Source: Ceratotherium simum simum
Lineage: Eukaryota; Chordata; Mammalia; Perissodactyla; Rhinocerotidae
Length of the DNA stretch: 64,000 nucleotides
Direction: 5' to 3'
NCBI RefSeq assembly: GCF_000283155.1
Contig: NW_004454229.1
Span: 1,704,352-1,768,351 of the forward strand
Of this stretch, positions 20,246 to 30,949 are shown piece after piece (within the stretch, counting starts at the first letter, position 1; every line of letters begins with the position of its first letter). The notes below the pieces were generated by a model. That model was not told the origin of the DNA. It saw only the letters and a list, made by a program, of their open reading frames with translations, and searched no databases. The position numbers and the translations under genes were made by a program.

Positions 20246-21560
20246 ATCAACGAATTCGACTATTTGAGAGCCTACTATGTGCCAGGCATTGCTTTAGGCA
20301 ATTGTTTAGAAATATAGCAATAAACAAACCAGTGACAAAGTCCTGCTCTCCTGGAGCTTATGCTTTAACAAGAGAAGACAGTCAATACAAAATATTCAGG
20401 GTGTCAGAAGGAGAAACATAAAGTAGAGTAAGAGGGACAATAAATGCTAAGTTGAGGAGTGCCATCTTAATAGGATGATCAGGGAAAGCATTACTGATAA
20501 GGTGACATTTGAGCAGAGACATAAAGGAAGAGAAGGAGTGAGCCATGAGAACACTTAGGAAGAGTATTCTAGGTGGAGACCAGCAATTGTGAACATCTGA
20601 AAGCAAAAGTATGTTGGTGAGTGCATGGAACAGCAAGGAGGCCAGTGTGGCTGGAGAGAGTGATCAAGGGAGAGGGGCAGAAGAAGAGGTCAGAGAGGCT
20701 GGAGGTAAGGGACAGATCATGTAAGGCCTTGTAGACCACTGTAAAGACTTTGTATTTTTGTTTCTCTGAGATGAGAAGGCACTGAAGGATTTCGAGCAAA
20801 GAACTGTCACATTATGACTTTAATTTCAGAGGATCACTCTGACTTCCAGGTGTAGAAGAAATTGTAGTGAGTGTATATGGGGAAGACCCGAGGAGGCAAG
20901 GGCAGAATTTGGACCATCACTTAGGAGGCAATTCCAACAATCCTGGGGAGATGTAATGGTGGTTTGGGATAAAGAGATAGAGGTGAAAATGATGAGGGTG
21001 ATCAGGAATCTGGATACATTTTGATCATAGAGCCAATAAGATATGTTAATGGATAGGCTGTTGGCTAAGAGAGAGAGACATCAAAGATGATTTCAAAGAT
21101 GAGAAGGAGCAAAGGAGATAGATGAAGTTACCATTTACAGAGATGGGGGAGATTGTGGGAAAAGTAGTTTGGGAGATTAGAAATTATAAGTTTGGTTTTA
21201 GACAAGCTATGTTTCATAAGCCTATTAGATATCCAAACCAAGATGTTGAATAAGCAATTGGTTGTATGATTCAGAGGTTCAGGGAAGAGGTCTGGGTAAA
21301 GACATAAATTTAGGAGTCATCAGCTGATATATGGTATTTTAAGCCATGAGGCTAGATGAAATCATCAAGGATGTAATAGTAACCGAGAAAAGAAAAGATT
21401 CAAAGACCAAACTCAGGGGTACTTTAATGTCTAGAAGTTGAGGAAATGCAAAGGAACCAGTAAAAGGAGACCTGGAAAGAGAATTAAGAGAAAATCATTT
21501 CCTAAAGCCAAAGAAAGAATGCAATTTGAGAAGGTGTGACTGGTTAATTGTGTTAAAAGT
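20246..21560 (-). repeat. L2 LINE, 3' UTR and part of the reverse-transcriptase region
   Basis: A continuous 1.3-kb reverse L2: CCTACTATGTGCCAGGCATTG, CTGGAGCTTATGC, AAGGTGACATTTGAGCAGAG, GGAACAGCAAGGAGGCCAGTG, GGCCTTGTAGACCACTG, AGCCTATTAGATATCCAAACC and TTTAGGAGTCATCAGC. The part from about 21200 lies within what was coding sequence of the L2/CR1 reverse transcriptase. Frames are destroyed. Confidence 0.9.
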
Positions 21561-21599
21561 TGTTGGTTTTATTACCTCGTCATGGAGAGTGTTGACATA

Positions 21600-21790
21600 G
21601 AACACTTTTGTCATAGAGTATATTCTGCTATAGAGTCTGCAGTTCTGGGCTCAAACCTATCAGCTGCTTCCTCTATCAAATGTGGATATGAATTCTGAAC
21701 ACTATCTTCTAAGGTTGCTATGGGTTCTAGATAAAATAATAGCTGAGAAAGCATTTGGCAAAATGCTTTACTGTTCAACTATATACAACT
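21600..21790 (+). repeat. MIR SINE
   Basis: GAGTCTGCAGTTCTGGGCTC, CAGCTGCTTCCTCTATCAAA, TAAGGTTGCTATGGGTTC and AATAGCTGAGAAAGC follow a degraded plus MIR. Confidence 0.65.
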
Positions 21791-21990
21791 TGTGCTTATT
21801 GACACCAGCTCCATGCCAGGACCTGATCTGGGCAATGGGGACAGAGACATCACAACATACTTCATAATTCTCTGCCCTTAGGGAGATCTCAGTCTGGTTT
21901 GTGTGTGTGCGTGTGCGTGCGTGTGTGTGTGTGTTGTGCCAATACTACAGTATGTGCAGTTCTGGAGAAATGCCCAGAACACTGCAGTAG
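21791..21990 (-). repeat. L2 3' fragment with a (TG)n microsatellite
   Basis: CTCCATGCCAGGACCTGATC, GCAATGGGGACAGAGACATC and TAGGGAGATCTCAGTCTGG resemble the reverse L2 3' end. A (TG)n run with CG interruptions occupies 21899-21935. Confidence 0.7.
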
Positions 21991-22715
21991 CATAGAGGAG
22001 GGGCAGGGTAAGAGGAATTGGTGGTAAAATGAAGGCCACAAAAATTGGACAGGAGGGAAGATTCTTGGGAGTTTATTTCTCGAGCATAGATCATGGAAGT
22101 GGCAGAGTTGGCCCCTGAATGCCAGTCATTTTTCTCTCTCTCACCTTCTGACTGACTCAGAGCATCAGCACTGTTAGCTGAATCAATACTTTCTCCTTGA
22201 CCCAAGCAATTGACTTTCACAATATTCTTCTTTGTCACACACAGAAGACTAAGAAGTAGAAACACAGAAAGAGTGTTATACTCTCTGAGAGGGAGCAAAG
22301 GAGAGCAAGAGAGAGCTGTTTGTTGGTAGAGGTGGACTAAAGGGTGGCAGTGAGCTCAGGGCTGGGGATTCTGGGATGGGGGAGGGTTGAGGAAGGAGAA
22401 ACTAAGGTAGCCCTCCCAGTAGGCTCCTGGCAGTGGTGGATGGTGCTGCCATCAGCAAGACAGAAGGAATTTACGCTGCCAAGTTCAGGACTAGGCAGGT
22501 GACAGGAGTCAGAGGGCAAGGCAGGCAAACGAGCTACAATTCCACCAGGTTGACAAGAGATGCCAGAGTAGCACACACCTTACCCAAAGGCCAAGGATGC
22601 TCGGGGCCCTGCTTCACAGCCCACTTCCCCTAAGAGCAGAACCCACTTGACAGCCACTTATACGCTCTGCACATCCAGGTCCACCAGAGGAAATCCCAGT
22701 CCTTCCAAGACCAGT
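21991..22715. other. unassigned DNA
   Basis: No named repeat. The reverse frame at 21945-22298 and the frames at 22337-22633 have no domain. Confidence 0.45.
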
Positions 22716-22868
22716 CATCCTTAACCCTGGCTACTAATGAGAATAATCGGGAACATTTAAAAAAGACAACAATGCCTGGGCATAGCTTCTGATTCAATGG
22801 AGGGGAGGCAGGCAATTGGTACTTTTTAGAAGCTCTGTAAGTATTCCAGTGTGCAGCCAGTGTCAATA
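22716..22868 (+). mobile_element. MER20-like non-autonomous hAT transposon
   Basis: AGTCATCCTTAACCCTGGCT, GAATAATCGGGAACATTTAA, AATGCCTGGGCATAGC, TTCTGATTCAATGG, TTTTTAGAAGCTCTGTAAG and GTGCAGCCAGTG follow the MER20 order and inverted-repeat design. Length is slightly short. Confidence 0.8.
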
Positions 22869-22924
22869 ACACGCCTTAAATCATCCTTAAAAAGCAACCC
22901 GGTGTGCTTCAAAGATCTCTGACC

Positions 22925-23165
22925 TTGTTATCTCATTCATTCATTCATTCAACCAGTATTTATTGAGTGTTACTAAGCACTACAGACCTGGGTTAAAATC
23001 ACAACCCAGATATTTAAGAGCTGTATGATTTGGGGCACATTACTTCTCTTAACTTCAATTTCTTCAAAATGAAAATAATAATACTACCTATTTCACAGGG
23101 TTGTTTAGAAGATCACCAGAAATTACACACTAGAAACGTCTTCAAATAATACGCTCTCAATAATT
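22925..23165 (+). repeat. L2 terminus followed by MIR
   Basis: 22937-22980 is TTCATTCATTCATTCAACCAG with TATTTATTGAG, a reverse L2 end. From 22978 a plus MIR runs: ACAGACCTGGGTTAAAATC, GGCACATTACTTCTCTTAAC, TTCAAAATGAAAATAATAA and TTCACAGGGTTGTTTAG. Confidence 0.85.
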
Positions 23166-23544
23166 GTGCATTTCCCTATCCTTTTTTTTAATGAATTGGA
23201 AAATGGAAAGGGCTGGGTGTGGGGAGGGGAAGCAGAAGGTAAAAAGCACTCATTTAGTGACTCTGGGGAAGCAATATCAAGTCAGCCTATCGCTGGTCAT
23301 TGTGTTTCTGTTCATATAACCAACAAGTCAGGACTCTGCCTTGTTCTTGTGGTTAAGACCTCCCCCCAGACCCAGTCTTTCTAGGCTTGGGCTCCTGCCT
23401 TGCCCCCAGAAGTCATACAGGACCTGGGTTGCTCAAGCCCTGCTACCTACCTATGCACAGACCTGCTTGACTCTGGGCACAGGCCTCCACTTGGCAGGAC
23501 TGGAGGGGCACAGACTGCAGTTGGACAGATTTATGTTTAGGCTG
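23166..23544. other. unassigned DNA
   Basis: No element recognised. Confidence 0.45.
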
Positions 23545-23815
23545 GTTCAATCACTTATGAGCAAACCACTTCACATCTGAGCCTCCGTTTCTTCATTTTT
23601 TTTTGAATGAGGAAGATTGGTTCTGAGCTAACATCTGTGCCAATCTTCCTCCACTTTGTGTGTGAGACACTGCCACAGCATGGCCTGATGAACGGTGTGT
23701 AGGTCCGTGGCCGGGATCCGAACCCATGAACACCAGGCCGCCAAAGTAGAGCACGCAAACTTAACCACTATTCCACCGGGCTGGCCCCTCCTCATTTTTA
23801 CATTGAGGATAAGAT
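23545..23815 (+). repeat. MIR core split by an ERE
   Basis: CAATCACTTATGAGCAAACC and CTGAGCCTCCGTTTCTTCAT on the left, CCTCATTTTTACATTGAGG on the right, are MIR; the ERE interrupts the TTTCCTCAT word. Confidence 0.75.
23601..23788 (-). mobile_element. ERE-type SINE
   Basis: Reverse ERE: GAATGAGGAAGATTGGTTC, TGAGCTAACATCTGTGCCAA, ATGGCCTGATGAACGGTG, GGGATCCGAACCCATGAACA and CTTAACCACTATTCCACCGG, ending GGCTGGCCCC. Only one copy of the AGGAAGATT...TGAGCTAACATC module is kept. The flanks cttcattttt (23591-23600) and cctcattttt (23790-23799) are a plausible 10-bp target duplication with one change. Divergence is greater than in the copy at 34.8 kb. Confidence 0.92.
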
Positions 23816-23821
23816 TATTGA

Positions 23822-24020
23822 TTCAGCTTACAGATCTGGAGTTAAGCATCCTGGGTTTGAGTCCTGATTTTGCCACTGTCTCGTCTTGTAGAATAGAGAT
23901 AATAATAGCATGCACCTTATGAGCTGTTAGGAGACTAAAATAATCCATTTAAGGTACCTGGAACACTATCTGGCATATAATAGGATATCAATTAACATTA
24001 GTGGTTAATATTATTTTTAT
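23822..24020 (+). repeat. MIR SINE
   Basis: CTGGAGTTAAGCATCCTGGG, TTTGAGTCCTGATTTTGCC, GAATAGAGATAATAATAGC and GAACACTATCTGGCATATAA are plus MIR. A (TTA/ATC)-rich end follows. Confidence 0.8.
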
Positions 24021-24499
24021 TATCATCATCACTATCTATCTCTTTGAATGCCCCTGGAAGCCTATGTTCAGCTGAGCAGCCCAGCCGCCAGTACAAGCAC
24101 CAAAACACAGCGAGTTAATTAATCCATTAAGGCAGCAGCTTCAATGACAGCTGGGAATGTGTACAAATCATGTCGTTTTTTCCAGACCTGTCATCTCACA
24201 CAGGCTAATGGCTCTCAGGCGGGCCCAGTATTCTGTAAGATGTTCCTGGGGAACTCCCACAGGGGTTTCAGGTGGCATGAAAGATGGGATCTTTCCTGGA
24301 GCTTTTCAGAGAAGGGGAAATAAACGACCTCGCATCATCCCTTCTGATTCAGCCTGTGCCTCTGTGGCTCACCATGTGGCCAATTTGTGCCCTGAATGCC
24401 TAACTATTGAGGCCTGAACAACAGATTAAGGTCCAAAGGAACTTACTGGCTGACTTAGTAATGATCACTGTTGATAACCACTCTCCTACAAACAGTATT
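24021..24499. other. repeat-free segment, candidate conserved element at about 24095-24200
   Basis: CGAGTTAATTAATCCATTAAG, GCAGCAGCTTCAATGACAGC, TGGGAATGTGTACAAATC occur together. TTAATTAA is at 24115-24122, and TGACAGCTG combines a TGACAG (MEIS/TGIF-like) word with a CAGCTG E-box. No repeat covers it. The 86-codon frame at 24157-24417 has no motif. Conservation is inferred, not seen. Confidence 0.32.
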
Positions 24500-24760
24500 T
24501 TACAGTTTACAAAATCCTTTCATAGACATTGTTTCATTGGATTCATTCATTCATTCATTCATTTACTGAACACTCACTGAGCATTTACTGTGTGTCAGGC
24601 TCTGCGTGAAGTAATAGTCAGTCAACAAAATATTATGTTTAAGTGCTGAGGGTATGCTAGTAAACAAGACTCCAGATGTGAATCATAAAAGGCCCCAGCA
24701 GTTTACAATCAATTTAGAGTGAGTTGGAGCAGATCAAAGAACAGAAAAAGCACGGTTCCT
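24500..24760 (-). repeat. L2 LINE 3' end
   Basis: (ATTC)n at 24541-24562 leads into ACTGAACACTCACTGAGC, GTCAGGCTCTGCGTGAAG, GGGTATGCTAGTAAACAAG and GCAGTTTACAATC, reverse L2. Confidence 0.8.
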
Positions 24761-25077
24761 GTGGTGGAACCAGGGCATGTGTGGGGCAGGGTACAAACAA
24801 GAGACTGATAGTTCTATCTAGGACAAGATAGACAAGAAACTTCCTGCCTGGAACCTTTGTTTTAGGGCCAACTCTTAAATTTCAGCTGATCTTGCTGCCA
24901 TACCTGAGTCTGTCCTGCCACCTGGTTCTCCCAGATGGTGGAGGCCCACCCATGTGCTTGATTTCTGAGCAGCGCCCGCTCCTGTGTTTCTCTGTATATC
25001 ATATCCTGATCGCCGCTGTAACATTCAGAATTTTCAAAATGTGGCTGCCAGCCCATAATCTTAGTTACACCTCTTGA
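24761..25077. other. unassigned DNA
   Basis: No element recognised; short frames on both strands at 24862-25080 are mutual shadows. Confidence 0.45.
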
Positions 25078-25370
25078 CAAATAGGCATAATAATATCTAC
25101 TCTGAATCCTGCAGAATTACTCTGAGTATTAAATGAGATCATAGATGTAGAAATAATGCTAATGATATAAGGGACCCTTTATTGAATGCCTAATATACAT
25201 TGATGTACAGATATCAGGTACTTTATACAAGTTTTTGAGTATTTTCACATATTTTTTTTCTACCAATAGATGTGAAGGCCTCCATTTTACATAAAAAGTT
25301 CAGTGACATGTCCAAGGTCATATAAGTAGTAGGCAGCTGAGTTTGTCTACTGCAAAAATCCTTTTACTAT
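25078..25370. repeat. MIR 3' fragment (+) followed by MIR (-)
   Basis: 25078-25150 has TAATAATATCTACTCTG and GAGTATTAAATGAGATC in plus order. 25165-25370 has TTATTGAATGCCTAATATAC, GCCTCCATTTTACAT, GACATGTCCAAGGTCATATAA in reverse order. Confidence 0.75.
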
Positions 25371-25417
25371 TATTATGTGACTCTTTCCTCTATATCACAC
25401 TGCCTCTCCAAAGTGAA

Positions 25418-25451
25418 AATACACACATACATTCATACATACATACATAAA
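25418..25451. repeat. short (CATA)n microsatellite
   Basis: Interrupted ACACATACATTCATACATAC repeat; it accounts for the Thr-Tyr-Ile-His run in a false open frame. Confidence 0.85.
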
Positions 25452-25454
25452 ATT

Positions 25455-25680
25455 ACAGAGCATTTGTCGTGTGCCAGGCACCAAAGTAGGCACTTTTTTT
25501 TGATACGATACAACAACCATAAGATATATTATCTTTTTAAAAACATTTTTAAACAGATAAGGCAATTGATGCTCAGGGAGGATGAAAAAATCAAACAGGT
25601 TGTTGATGGGAGCCAGGGTTTGAACCCAGGTTGGTTTAATTTGAAAACTGTTGCCTTTCCACTATTGCACAGTACCTCTT
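25455..25680 (-). repeat. MIR SINE, near full length
   Basis: GTCGTGTGCCAGGCACCAAAG, CAGATAAGGCAATTGATGC, GGGAGCCAGGGTTTGAACCC and TTGCCTTTCCACTATTGC give reverse MIR including the tRNA-like head. Confidence 0.85.
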
Positions 25681-25729
25681 CCCAAGACCCCCGGGCTAGT
25701 GCTGGTTTTCCTGGTAGCTGTCAGTTGCT

Positions 25730-25815
25730 TGCCTTCTTTGGGACTCAATTTCCCCCTCTGAAAAATTATAATCTCTAAGAGCTCTTTCAGCTTTGATGTT
25801 CTCAGGTTCTAAGAT
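25730..25815 (+). repeat. MIR-related (MIR3-like) fragment
   Basis: GGGACTCAATTTCCCCCTC, TAATCTCTAAGAGCTCTTTC and TTTGATGTTCTCAGG match the 3' portion typical of the MIR3/MIRc branch. Confidence 0.65.
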
Positions 25816-25849
25816 GTAAACAGGTAGAGATGAAAGGCAGACAAAAAGG

Positions 25850-26190
25850 CATTCTGAACTGAGAAAAGCAAGGATACAGCATTGTGAAAATCAGGGAACA
25901 CTTAGGAAAAGACAGGCATATTAGGGGCTGGAGTTAAAATAACTTCATTCTTTGGACAGGAGATCAGAGAAGGTTTCATTTACACTACACCTTGGAGGAT
26001 GAGGATGAGTTTTAAACGTTAGAAAGATGGTTATTATTTCAAGAAAAGGGAAAACACATACAAAGGACTCAGAGGCCTGCAATTACAAAGTATGTTTGGA
26101 GAATGGTGATTTGTCTGATGTGGCTTTGTCCCAGAAAGGAGCAGAGGAATCAAGGGGAGAGAGGTTGTGGTGACGAATTTCATCACAATG
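25850..26190 (-). repeat. L2 LINE fragment
   Basis: AGAAGGTTTCATTTACACTAC, CACCTTGGAGGATGAGGATG and CAAAGGACTCAGAGGCCTGC correspond to the reverse L2 3' UTR, heavily decayed. Confidence 0.6.
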
Positions 26191-26949
26191 GTAGCTGTGG
26201 TTTCAGTCTGATTTGTTGGGCCATCTGCTTATACATGGCAACTTTTGTTCCTCGTCTTCATTAAGGTACCACACAGTTCCTGACAAGTTGAGGTTATATA
26301 ACTATCTGGAGTAGTGCTTTTAGAGAAGTGAATAATTAAAGCAATTAGCCAGACAATTAAATTACACAAACAAACACACACCCCTGCCTTTTATGTGGAC
26401 AGCTCAAAAGAAAGACATTTGGATGCACCTTCTGAAGATAATTTTGTCAATTCTTCTGCTGATCATAAGCGAGACAGGTACTCACAGTATAAAATGTTAA
26501 CAGCAAGCACTGGCTCTTGTTTTATTGGTATTAGGAGAATTTTTTTTCTTGCTGAAGTTCAGTGATATACATCATGATTATACTCCCTTAGGAGATGCTT
26601 TGGAAATGCCCAGAAGCCTTATATGTCTTCTGAAGGCTGCACAAAACACAAACCTCTGGGTAACTGCTAAGATTACACCTCAGATGGCCAGTGGGCAGGA
26701 TCCTCATCATCAGTAGCTTGAAGCCTGTATATGTACAGAATACCAGGGTACCAATGAGAGGCTTTGTAGCTGGGTCAAAGTTCATGTTTTCACCTCTCCC
26801 CTTGCCCTTTGCTTTTTCTATGGAGTTCACAAATATATTCAAGTCTCACAACTTGAAATACTCCAAATTCTCCCCTTTTACATCTTCCCCAAGTGAACAG
26901 AACATCTCTTCCCTTCACTTCACATACATTCCTTCAAAAAGTTGTCTGT
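26191..26949. other. repeat-free segment, candidate conserved element at about 26270-26380
   Basis: 26325-26365 packs GAATAATTAAAGCAATTAGC and CAATTAAATTACAC together. The rest is ordinary. Short open frames at 26525-26951 on both strands are unsupported. Confidence 0.28.
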
Positions 26950-27290
26950 AATTATTGCCTCTACTTCCCTAATTTTTTAACCTGAATGGGTTCCACTTCC
27001 ACGTTCCCTGAAATCGCTCTTACCAAGCCAAGCAGTGATCCCAGTAATGCTAAATCTTCTCAATCCTCATTTTATTTATATAACACTATTTTGGTGTTTG
27101 ACACTTCTCACCATTGCCTCCTTAAAACACCATTTACCTTTGGCTTCACTGACACTCCTTTCTCCTGGTTTCCATCCTCCTCTTCTGACTGCTTTATCTC
27201 AATCACCTTTACTGATTTTTCTTAGTCTACTCATCCCTTAAATTCTGATGTTCTCAAAATCCTTGTCTCTCAACCTCAAATTTCTCCATC
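26950..27290 (+). pseudogene. L2 LINE reverse-transcriptase remnant
   Basis: The plus frame at 26986-27225 still shows a worn L2/CR1 reverse-transcriptase stretch: a region starting ALTKPSSDPSNAKSSQ, then LVFDTSHHCLLKTPFTFGF (where intact relatives have an Asp-rich LDLSAAFD-type block) and DTPFSWFPSSSSDCF. The catalytic Asp block is partly lost. This is a fossil within the family's palm-domain entrance, not a functional gene. Confidence 0.7.
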
Positions 27291-27440
27291 CACTTACCCA
27301 TCCATCCATCAAGTATACATCCAATGAAGACATATGGAAATGAATCAGACCCGATCCCTGCACTCAAAGAGCTCTTAGTGTAGAGGGGAGACAGATATGT
27401 AATCAGACAATCCCACATAGCACTAGGCACTGTTTTGTCT
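27291..27440 (-). repeat. L2 3' fragment with (CCAT)n
   Basis: CCATCCACTTACCCATCCATC is a short (CCAT)n run, followed by GATCCCTGCACTCAAAGAGC and AGAGGGGAGACAGATATG, reverse L2. Confidence 0.65.
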
Positions 27441-27664
27441 TCACTCTGCTGGGTACAAAGACAGTATTAGCAGGAGCCTTCTGCTTCTTCCATTGGAGCC
27501 TTGGGGTAAAGACAACTTACATCTGCCTACTTAAACACATTTGGAGAGCCTACAAATGTCCAGTCTGTCATGTCAGACTTAAGTATACAAAAGAATAATC
27601 ACTTAATGACGTTAAAATTATTAGTTGCGATCTCTTGGTCCATTCCATTGTATTGTATTTGGTA
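27441..27664. other. unassigned DNA
   Basis: Nothing recognised. Confidence 0.4.
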
Positions 27665-27905
27665 GGCAGCGAGCTGTAGAGGAAAGAACACAGCTTTTAA
27701 GGAAAAATGGGCTTGAGCTAGAATTCTGGCTTCATTTTGAACTGGCTGTGTTATCTCAGACAAGATACTCAAATGCTCAAATGTCCTGACCCTCGTTTTC
27801 CTCATCTATAAAATGCGCATAATATTTTCTTATAGAATTGTTATGAGGATGTGATACAAGAAGCACCTTGCACAGTTCGTGGCACTTAGTATTTAGAATG
27901 GATAT
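27665..27905 (+). repeat. MIR SINE, near full length
   Basis: GCAGCGAGCTGTAGAGGAAAG, CTGGCTGTGTTATCTCAGAC, CTCGTTTTCCTCATCTATAA, GAATTGTTATGAGGATG and GTTCGTGGCACTTAGTA run in MIR order. Confidence 0.88.
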
Positions 27906-28792
27906 CAGCCCAAGCTTTCTTCTATTCCAAATGTGGGACTAACTCAAAAACAAGACAGAATGTGGGCAGTCAAGTGTCTATCTCTGCTCAGGTAACAAGG
28001 CCTGATGCATTGGAAAAGGGGCCCAAGACAGCATTGTTTTGAATAAAAGTCCTAAATTCCCTTTCAATTTCCTTGTTCATATCACTTAAGGGGAGCTTTC
28101 TGTAGTTCTGCTAATGAAGTCATCCTCAAAATCGCTTTCTGACAGACTATTGCTCAATAATAAACTAACTGCACGATAATACGCACACCCGAGCCCCCAA
28201 GTCGGGTGATTTTTTAAGATCAGAATCCATACAAACAGTCATTGAGAGTCTTAAGGGGGTCATTTGCAGAGATTGGATTTCTCCAAAAGAAAAGAATATA
28301 CTCGTTTTATTCTCTCTATTTTGCCAGCTCATCAAGAAGAAAACGATGAAAAAACTCTAATGCCTATGGTACAATTCATCACAGGGAATTTTATGGCAGA
28401 AAAATGTTTTCAATTTATAATGGCAGTAATAAGTGACATTGGGTAAAGGCTGAAAGAGACTTTTTTTCCACTAGGAGTCAGCTAGGAATAGAAGAGGGAT
28501 GTAATCATTACTCATCCCTGGATGCTGAATGTTTAAAGGCATCTTACATAACAGCACGCATTTTATTACCCTGCTATATACCAGGCAGAAAAATTTTACC
28601 GAAACTATAACTTGCATGCCCTGTTTATCATAACTGAGTCCAATTAAGGCCACATGTAGGTAAAGGGGAGGGTCCTCTCCTTGTCAGAACCCCAAAGCTT
28701 TGACAAGTCCAACAAAAGAGCCAGTCTTAGGAAATGAGCCATGTTGCAGTGTTTGGTTTTAAAAATGATTTTTAAATGACTTCAGCACTAGG
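27906..28792. other. 0.9-kb repeat-free block, candidate conserved elements
   Basis: No repeat family is recognisable across the block. Parts with enhancer-like texture: 28085-28180 (TCTGCTAATGAAGTCATCC, GACTATTGCTCAATAATAAAC), 28290-28440 (AATTTTATGGCAG, CAATTTATAATGGCAG) and 28600-28660 (GAGTCCAATTAAGGCC). Short frames at 28264-28446 and 28471-28653 (reverse) have no motif. Function is inferred only from the absence of repeats and the word content. Confidence 0.32.
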
Positions 28793-28820
28793 GACACACA
28801 CACATACACACACACGCACT
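28793..28820. repeat. (CA)n microsatellite
   Basis: ACACACACACATACACACACA with single interruptions. Confidence 0.95.
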
Positions 28821-29055
28821 TCATTGGCAGAGTTTTCTAATAAAGGTAATGTGGTGGTAGAAACTCCCTGAGCACTGTTTCCAAAACCCACTATGCACAT
28901 GGCCAAGGCGTTCTTCCTTGCTCTTCTATTTCACTCTCCTGTCTGTAGATGGGAAGTCACCAAACCACCAAAGTACCAGATAGAGTACTTACTATGACCA
29001 TTACCATCACTGTAATTCTGCTGCCCCCCACCCTCTATATCACCTTCATCATCAA
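28821..29055. other. unassigned DNA
   Basis: Nothing recognised. Confidence 0.4.
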
Positions 29056-29520
29056 ACTTCATTCATTATTCACTCATTATTTATTCATTCATTTGCACTT
29101 ACTAAAAAACTCACATCAATAAATAGTTATTGTATGACAATGTATCAAGCATTAAAAATACAACAGTGATTATGACATGACCCCCTATTTTTAAGGCAAG
29201 GAGTTCCCAATTTAGAAGAGTAGACAGCTGAGCAAACAACCCACTGCACGAGTGCATGATGAGGGCTCTGCTAGAGGTGTGTTGGGTACTGCAATTCAGA
29301 GGTAACAGGAGGAAATAACACATTTAGCATGGCGGGACTGAGAGAATGCTTTCCAGAGGAGACATCCTTTTTAAAGCGAAGTTGTGACGCATGAGTGCAC
29401 ATTTTCTAGTAGGAAACCGGTAGAAAGACAAGGCAGGCAGAAGAAGGAACAAGATGTGCAAAATGGAAGAATGTGTGAAATAGTATGGCATGTGCACAGA
29501 ACTGAAAGAAGTGGAGCTTC
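29056..29520 (-). repeat. L2 LINE 3' end
   Basis: TTCATTCATTATTCACTCATT, AATAGTTATTGTATGAC, CAAGCATTAAAAATACAAC and GCATGGCGGGACTGAGAG with GAATGCTTTCCAGAGGAG are worn reverse L2. It continues to the AAGTGGAGCTTCGATG area. Confidence 0.7.
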
Positions 29521-29904
29521 GATGAAGGGTGAAGCCTCTGGGCTTTGACTAAACTACTTACGATAGGTAAAGTGCTGTTCTGCGTGCTCTGGAGTCACAG
29601 ATATGAACAACACACAGCTGCTGATCTCCAAGACCTACTGCTTCACACTCAAGGAAACTTGCATCTTTGGCATGTATTCCTTACCAGGCAAGTTAATCGA
29701 CTCGGCTTTGTTGTGCTTTTGTTTATCTTTGTTTTTTTTTTTGCATGTGTGTGTGTGTGTGTTTTGTTTTGTTTTGGACTTTGTTTTTGGCCTCTGTTTC
29801 TTTGACAGACCTAAATGGAAAGAGAGAGTAAAACATGTGAAAATCTGGCATCCAAAATCTCTCTGCCAGAGGGAACAGGAGAAATCCTAAGGAAGAAATG
29901 TTCC
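29521..29904. other. unassigned DNA with a T/TG-rich patch
   Basis: 29728-29790 contains (T)n, (TG)n and (GTTTT)n runs that explain the Phe/Cys/Val-rich false frames. The rest is unassigned. Confidence 0.6.
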
Positions 29905-30260
29905 TGCGCCCAAGGACTAGCAAGAAGGCCAAGGTGTTGGAGCAGAATGGTAGGCAATAAACTAAGGGAATAACTTAAGCCAGATCACTTGAGGCCTCAT
30001 GAGCCATAGTAAAGGTTTTGGATTTTATTCTAGGCTAATGGTAAGCCACTGAAGGGTTGAGAACAGGGAAATGAAATTATCTGACTCTCATTTTAAAAGG
30101 AGCAATCTGGCTGCTGTGTGGAGCAGGACTGCAGGGGGATATAAATGAAGGAAGGATCTGTTAGGAGAGGACTATCTTAACAGATGAAATGACTGGGGCT
30201 TGAGCTAGAGTGGTAATGATGGAGGAGATGAGAAATGGTTGGAATCAGGACATATTTTGA
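29905..30260 (-). repeat. L2 LINE
   Basis: GGATTTTATTCTAGGCTAATG, GTAAGCCACTGAAGGGTTGAG and GGAGCAATCTGGCTGCTGTG, GTGGAGCAGGACTGCAGG are the reverse L2 segment between the 3' UTR and ORF2. The same segment recurs at 52.6 kb. Confidence 0.88.
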
Positions 30261-30324
30261 ATATCATTCCTTAACTGTCCCTCCCCCATTTTACTGAACT
30301 CCTCAAATGCCCAAACTGTTCATT

Positions 30325-30430
30325 GTACAAGTAGAGAAACTGAGGCCTAGAGGGGAATGACTTGTCCAAGGCCAGACAGTGGGTTCATGGCAGAGGTGGA
30401 CCCGGGACCCAGGTATCCTGCCTCTTTTCT
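30325..30430 (-). repeat. MIR SINE fragment
   Basis: GAGAAACTGAGGCCTAGAGG, GGAATGACTTGTCCAAGGCC and GGTGGACCCGGGACCCAGG are the reverse MIR core. Confidence 0.82.
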
Positions 30431-30949
30431 CTGGCCTCCTCAAATTTTCTACCACCTCCTCCCCAAGTCAATTCCACTGTTTTTCATAAGCCTGCAATAC
30501 TATCCTCCCAGTGGCATTTTAAGAAAACCAGACGGCTTTCAGCAGAAAGCCTGCTTAGCATCAAGAGAAACCAGGACTTTGATGTGCTCCAATTGGAGCA
30601 GAGAAGATGTGTGGAAAATACCAAGCAAATGTTTGGACTCAGAATCCAAAATAACATGTACTTAACTTTGCAATTTAAAAAGCTAAATTCAAACATGTGT
30701 CTTGTTGGTTTTCCAGAAAATATAGAATCTTGTAGCATAAAATTAAATAAACACCAACCCCAACTTGTCGTTTCTCCCTCCCTCTCTCTCTCCCTCCCTC
30801 CAAAGTTTTCTCCGATTATTTTCAAACTCCCTCTCTCTCCAAATTAGGAACTTTCCATATGTTTGGACTGCATGAGGCAACTGGTTCACACTGGCTAACA
30901 CCATAACATACAGTGGACACTCCTTACTTCCTAGTTGCACTGTACATGT
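30431..30949. other. unassigned DNA with a (CCTCT)n patch
   Basis: 30773-30803 is a short CT-rich low-complexity run. The 161-codon plus frame beginning at 30362 starts inside the MIR and ends in this run, so I do not accept it as a gene. Confidence 0.5.

Noticed and set aside
30362..30847. 161-codon plus-strand open frame
   Set aside because: It begins in a MIR, ends in a CT-rich patch, has no domain, and its neighbours in other registers are equally open.
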